In this document: one piece after another, positions 61,201 to 64,000 of the stretch
Position numbering within the stretch: the stretch's first letter is position 1
How the letters are laid out: each line of letters opens with the position of its first letter
Assembly (NCBI GenBank): GCA_021442155.1
Contig: CM038215.1
Location: 206,950,982-207,014,981 of the forward strand
Origin: Cymbidium sinense
Taxonomy: Eukaryota; Streptophyta; Magnoliopsida; Asparagales; Orchidaceae
Direction of reading: 5' to 3'
DNA length: 64,000 nucleotides
Translations under genes and position numbers: made by a program
The notes under the pieces: generated by a model
Database searches by the model: none
Told to the model about the DNA's origin: nothing
Seen by the model: only the letters and a program-made list of their open reading frames with translations

Positions 61201-63200
61201 CCTTAGGTTAATAATTATTAAATTCACAATAAATCAATTAATCAATTGAAATACAAAATTAATTAATCTCTAAATTTTATACCTAAATATGGAATTCATT
61301 AAATCCTTTGAGTCCATTTGGGTTAATAAACAACATAATCTTAAATATAAGTGAAAGTAATTAAATTACTCAAATAACTTAACATGGCTTAGATTTATGT
61401 TGGAAGCCCAAAGTAGTTCATTTCTTAGGCTTCCTAGGTTATGATTAGTAATCAAAACTGTATCTTAATAAATTAGACCAAATAATGAAACTTTAACATA
61501 TAATGTTACATTAAGCTTAATTTGAATAAGAAATTAGAAAGCATAAGATTAAAAATTACTTAACACATAAAATCAAGACTTCTTAAAGATCGATTGAAAC
61601 TAATTGAATAAACTTATCCAAATTCATATGCATAAAACATTATTGAGATTAATGAATGAAATCATCACTTGAAATTAATTAAGTTAACTTATCCAAATTT
61701 ACCACCATAACATTAATGAAATGAATAAATAAAATTAATAAAAATCAATTATATCTAAATGATAAATTAAGAATACATAAACGAATAAGTAGTGAAATTG
61801 AAATATAATAAATCATTTAAATGATGAAATCAAAATCAAGTTTGAATTAAGATATCAACTTAAATAAGTTAGTTCATTCAAGCTAATAAACCTTAATAAA
61901 CATAAACATAAACATTACTGAGTTAAATAAATTAGATCAATCCAAATCAAATAAATAAATAATTAAAACAAATAAGATCAAATGAACATTTAATCAAAAC
62001 AGAAGAAACATAAGATAAAATATGATGCTAAGTTATAAAAAATAATTTATAAAAAATAACATCAAATATAAATGAAGCAAATCAAAATTAAAATAAAAAA
62101 ACTAAAATTAAACTAAATCATGGTAACATAGAATTTAACATAAGATTTAAGAAGCATTTTGAATCTTAACTAAAGATCATAAATCAAACCAAAAAACATT
62201 AATTAAAGCAAAAGAAGTGAAATAGAAATGAAATCCCCAAATCTCTTTAACATAAAATTCTAACCTTAAGAGAAAAAGTAAAACAAAAATCAAACTCAAC
62301 TTAAAATGAATCACTCAAATGAATCCAAAAGAGGTTGATTAAGATACTTATGATCTTAGTTTAGCCCTTAGAATGAATTCTTATCTTCGGATGAAAATCT
62401 CATTATATTAGTATTTATGATGTTAAATAGAATGTGTTTCACCCAAAGAGGAATTTATTTTATTCTTCATTCTTGAAAAGTAAAAATTCACTTTAACATA
62501 AAATGGAATTAAAAATGAAAATAAATTTTATAAATCACATAAATTGAAATCACCCAATGGTAAATTAAACAAACCTTGAAACATAAAAACTCAAACCTAA
62601 AATTCTTAGTATAGTCATACCATATAAACCCATTTTCACACACGCTAGACTATTAGGCCACTGACCATGGACTTAGGTTAGGACGATGTTCTCTTATATT
62701 TTGTGATATGATGTAAAACATTTTCACACATGCTAGACTATTAGGCCTTCTTAGAGAAGTGTGCCTTCTCTTTGGATTTGACCCACAACGCTTCTAAATC
62801 TATATCATTGTAAGCATAAGTTGTATACCCATGACCTTAAATGAATTATGAGTCAAAATATAAAAAAAATGAAATTTGTTGCATTAGTTAGGTGCATATC
62901 ATACCTAGCATGATCTTAGGGTTAGGGATTAAGTTTAGGTTCATATATTCATTCTTAAAATATAATAGCTCAACCATCTTGCATAACATGAAGACTAAAC
63001 TAGATTTAAAATCACTTAGGTTATGTTGACCCTTTTAAGTAAGAGTCAGAAGAGTCAGGGATATGTTCATTTCCTAAAATGAGAGAAAGAGTAGATAATT
63101 TCAAAAAGTTGAACTAGGCCAAGCCTTTAACTTATGTCAGAAGAACTTGTAGGCTTAGGTTCTGAACCATCCTTCTAGGAGTAAGTCTTCAAACTTAGGA
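58250..63200 (-). repeat. Unclassified long AT-rich repeat, copy B (inverted relative to copy A)
   Basis: On the minus strand this has the same plan as 15,500-20,100: an AT-rich 5' part, a GC-richer patch (about 60,300-59,460), then a tract dense in GGTCAA/TTGACC-type words (about 59,100-58,560). Collinear exact anchors lie at 60,982-60,995 and 60,358-60,380 (minus). Its A/C-biased plus strand mirrors the T/G bias of copy A. A 100-codon minus frame at 59,767-59,465 sits in the GC-richer patch and has no recognised domain. Upstream it carries a small duplication of CATTTTCACACACGCTAGAC (62,630-62,666 and 62,718-62,754). Ends are approximate. Confidence 0.58.
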
Positions 63201-64000
63201 ATTTCTATGGTCTTATATTGTTAGAATCTAATTCCTAAATTTCTATCAATATATCAATTGAAATTCTACTAAATTCAATCTCAAAATTATAAAGTCCAAT
63301 GGTAGGTTAGTTGAAATGCCTATTGGGCATCCCAACATCTATAAGTATTTTCTACTTAATCCTAATTAGTCTCCAAAATAACTCTTTCTCTTTTAAGAGC
63401 ATTCTTTATTTAATTATTTATTTGTAAATTTATGTGGGTTTAATGTGGATATGTGTGATTTCCATCATTCATTCTTGATAAATTGTCATATTTTGAACAT
63501 TCCTAAATTTATGTAGGAAAAACCTATAATTTGATCAACCATTCCATTTATTAAAGAAACTTTTGCTTCAATTTTATGAATGGAGCCCTATAAATTTAGA
63601 GAAATTCTTACTTAAGAGCTCTTCCTTTCCTTCTTCAATCTTCTTGCCTAATGAGAGTCTGAAAGAGATTGGGTACCTTTGTAACAACTTGACTAGTCTT
63701 CTTAGTTGATAAATAATTAGCCTCCTTCAATAACACTTGGATGTTATCTTTTCTTAATGTTTAGCATACTCCACTTACTTTAACCTATTCAATCTTATAT
63801 ACTAAGTGAGCTCTTATTTGTCTAAACATCAACACCTTACCAACCTCCATCTCTTAAACTCCTTCGACTATTTTATCCTTTATCAACAAGTTGGTTACAA
63901 CTCATCCAACTAAAATGGATCTTAGTAGTCTAACCTCCAACATTTGACCTCCAATGCATGATAAGTTCTTGTTTGTCTAACTCCTAATGACCTAACGCAT
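63201..64000. other. AT-rich sequence at the window edge, no gene recognised
   Basis: No open frame of note and no recognised element. It may be the continuation of the unclassified repeat beyond the window. Confidence 0.4.

Overview
This is nuclear DNA from a large-genome flowering plant. The evidence is one plant two-pore K+ channel (TPK) gene split by a canonical GT-AG intron, plus plant-type transposable elements: Tat/Ogre-like Ty3, SIRE-like Ty1, RTE and L1 LINEs, a hAT remnant, a PIF/Harbinger MITE and tRNA-like SINEs. The window is otherwise very AT-rich, and the only compact GC-rich blocks are the channel exon, its upstream leader and repeat promoters or leaders. The GC-rich first exon hints at a monocot or basal angiosperm, but I cannot assign a species.

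Layout. 1-8,600 is AT-rich intergenic DNA with microsatellites and a foldback MITE (6,752-7,055). 8,640-9,166 is a GC-rich leader of the channel gene. 9,167-10,161 is TPK exon 1 and 41,140-41,281 is TPK exon 2, separated by a 30,978-bp intron. Splicing joins codon 332 and completes the 12-residue loop of the first EF hand, giving a 378-residue protein. The intron holds a tRNA-like SINE, a 257-bp tandem duplication, one copy of an unclassified long repeat (about 15.5-20.1 kb), a hAT transposase remnant (21.4-22.1 kb), and a minus-strand Tat/Ogre-like retrotransposon (about 24.0-37 kb). The gag of that element is interrupted by a 1,954-bp solo LTR, and its primer-binding region is interrupted by a 3.07-kb RTE LINE. 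A DUF4283-like LINE fragment lies at about 39.6-40.3 kb.

Downstream of the gene, 41.3-47.8 kb is mostly unrecognised AT-rich DNA with a second SINE-like segment and a 318-bp PIF/Harbinger MITE. 47.8-56.6 kb is a minus-strand SIRE-like Ty1/copia derivative: two long LTRs around a decayed gag, with no pol seen. One LTR carries a further 503-bp tandem duplication. The element abuts an L1 reverse-transcriptase pseudogene (56.6-58.2 kb). From 58.25 kb to near the end lies a second copy of the unclassified repeat, in inverted orientation to the one inside the TPK intron.

The only intact host gene I can support is TPK. It predicts a four-transmembrane, two-pore, Ca2+-regulated K+ channel with a 14-3-3 docking motif, of the vacuolar type. 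Every other coding trace is a degraded mobile-element protein. No ribosomal RNA gene, functional tRNA, CRISPR array or bacterial-type operon was seen.
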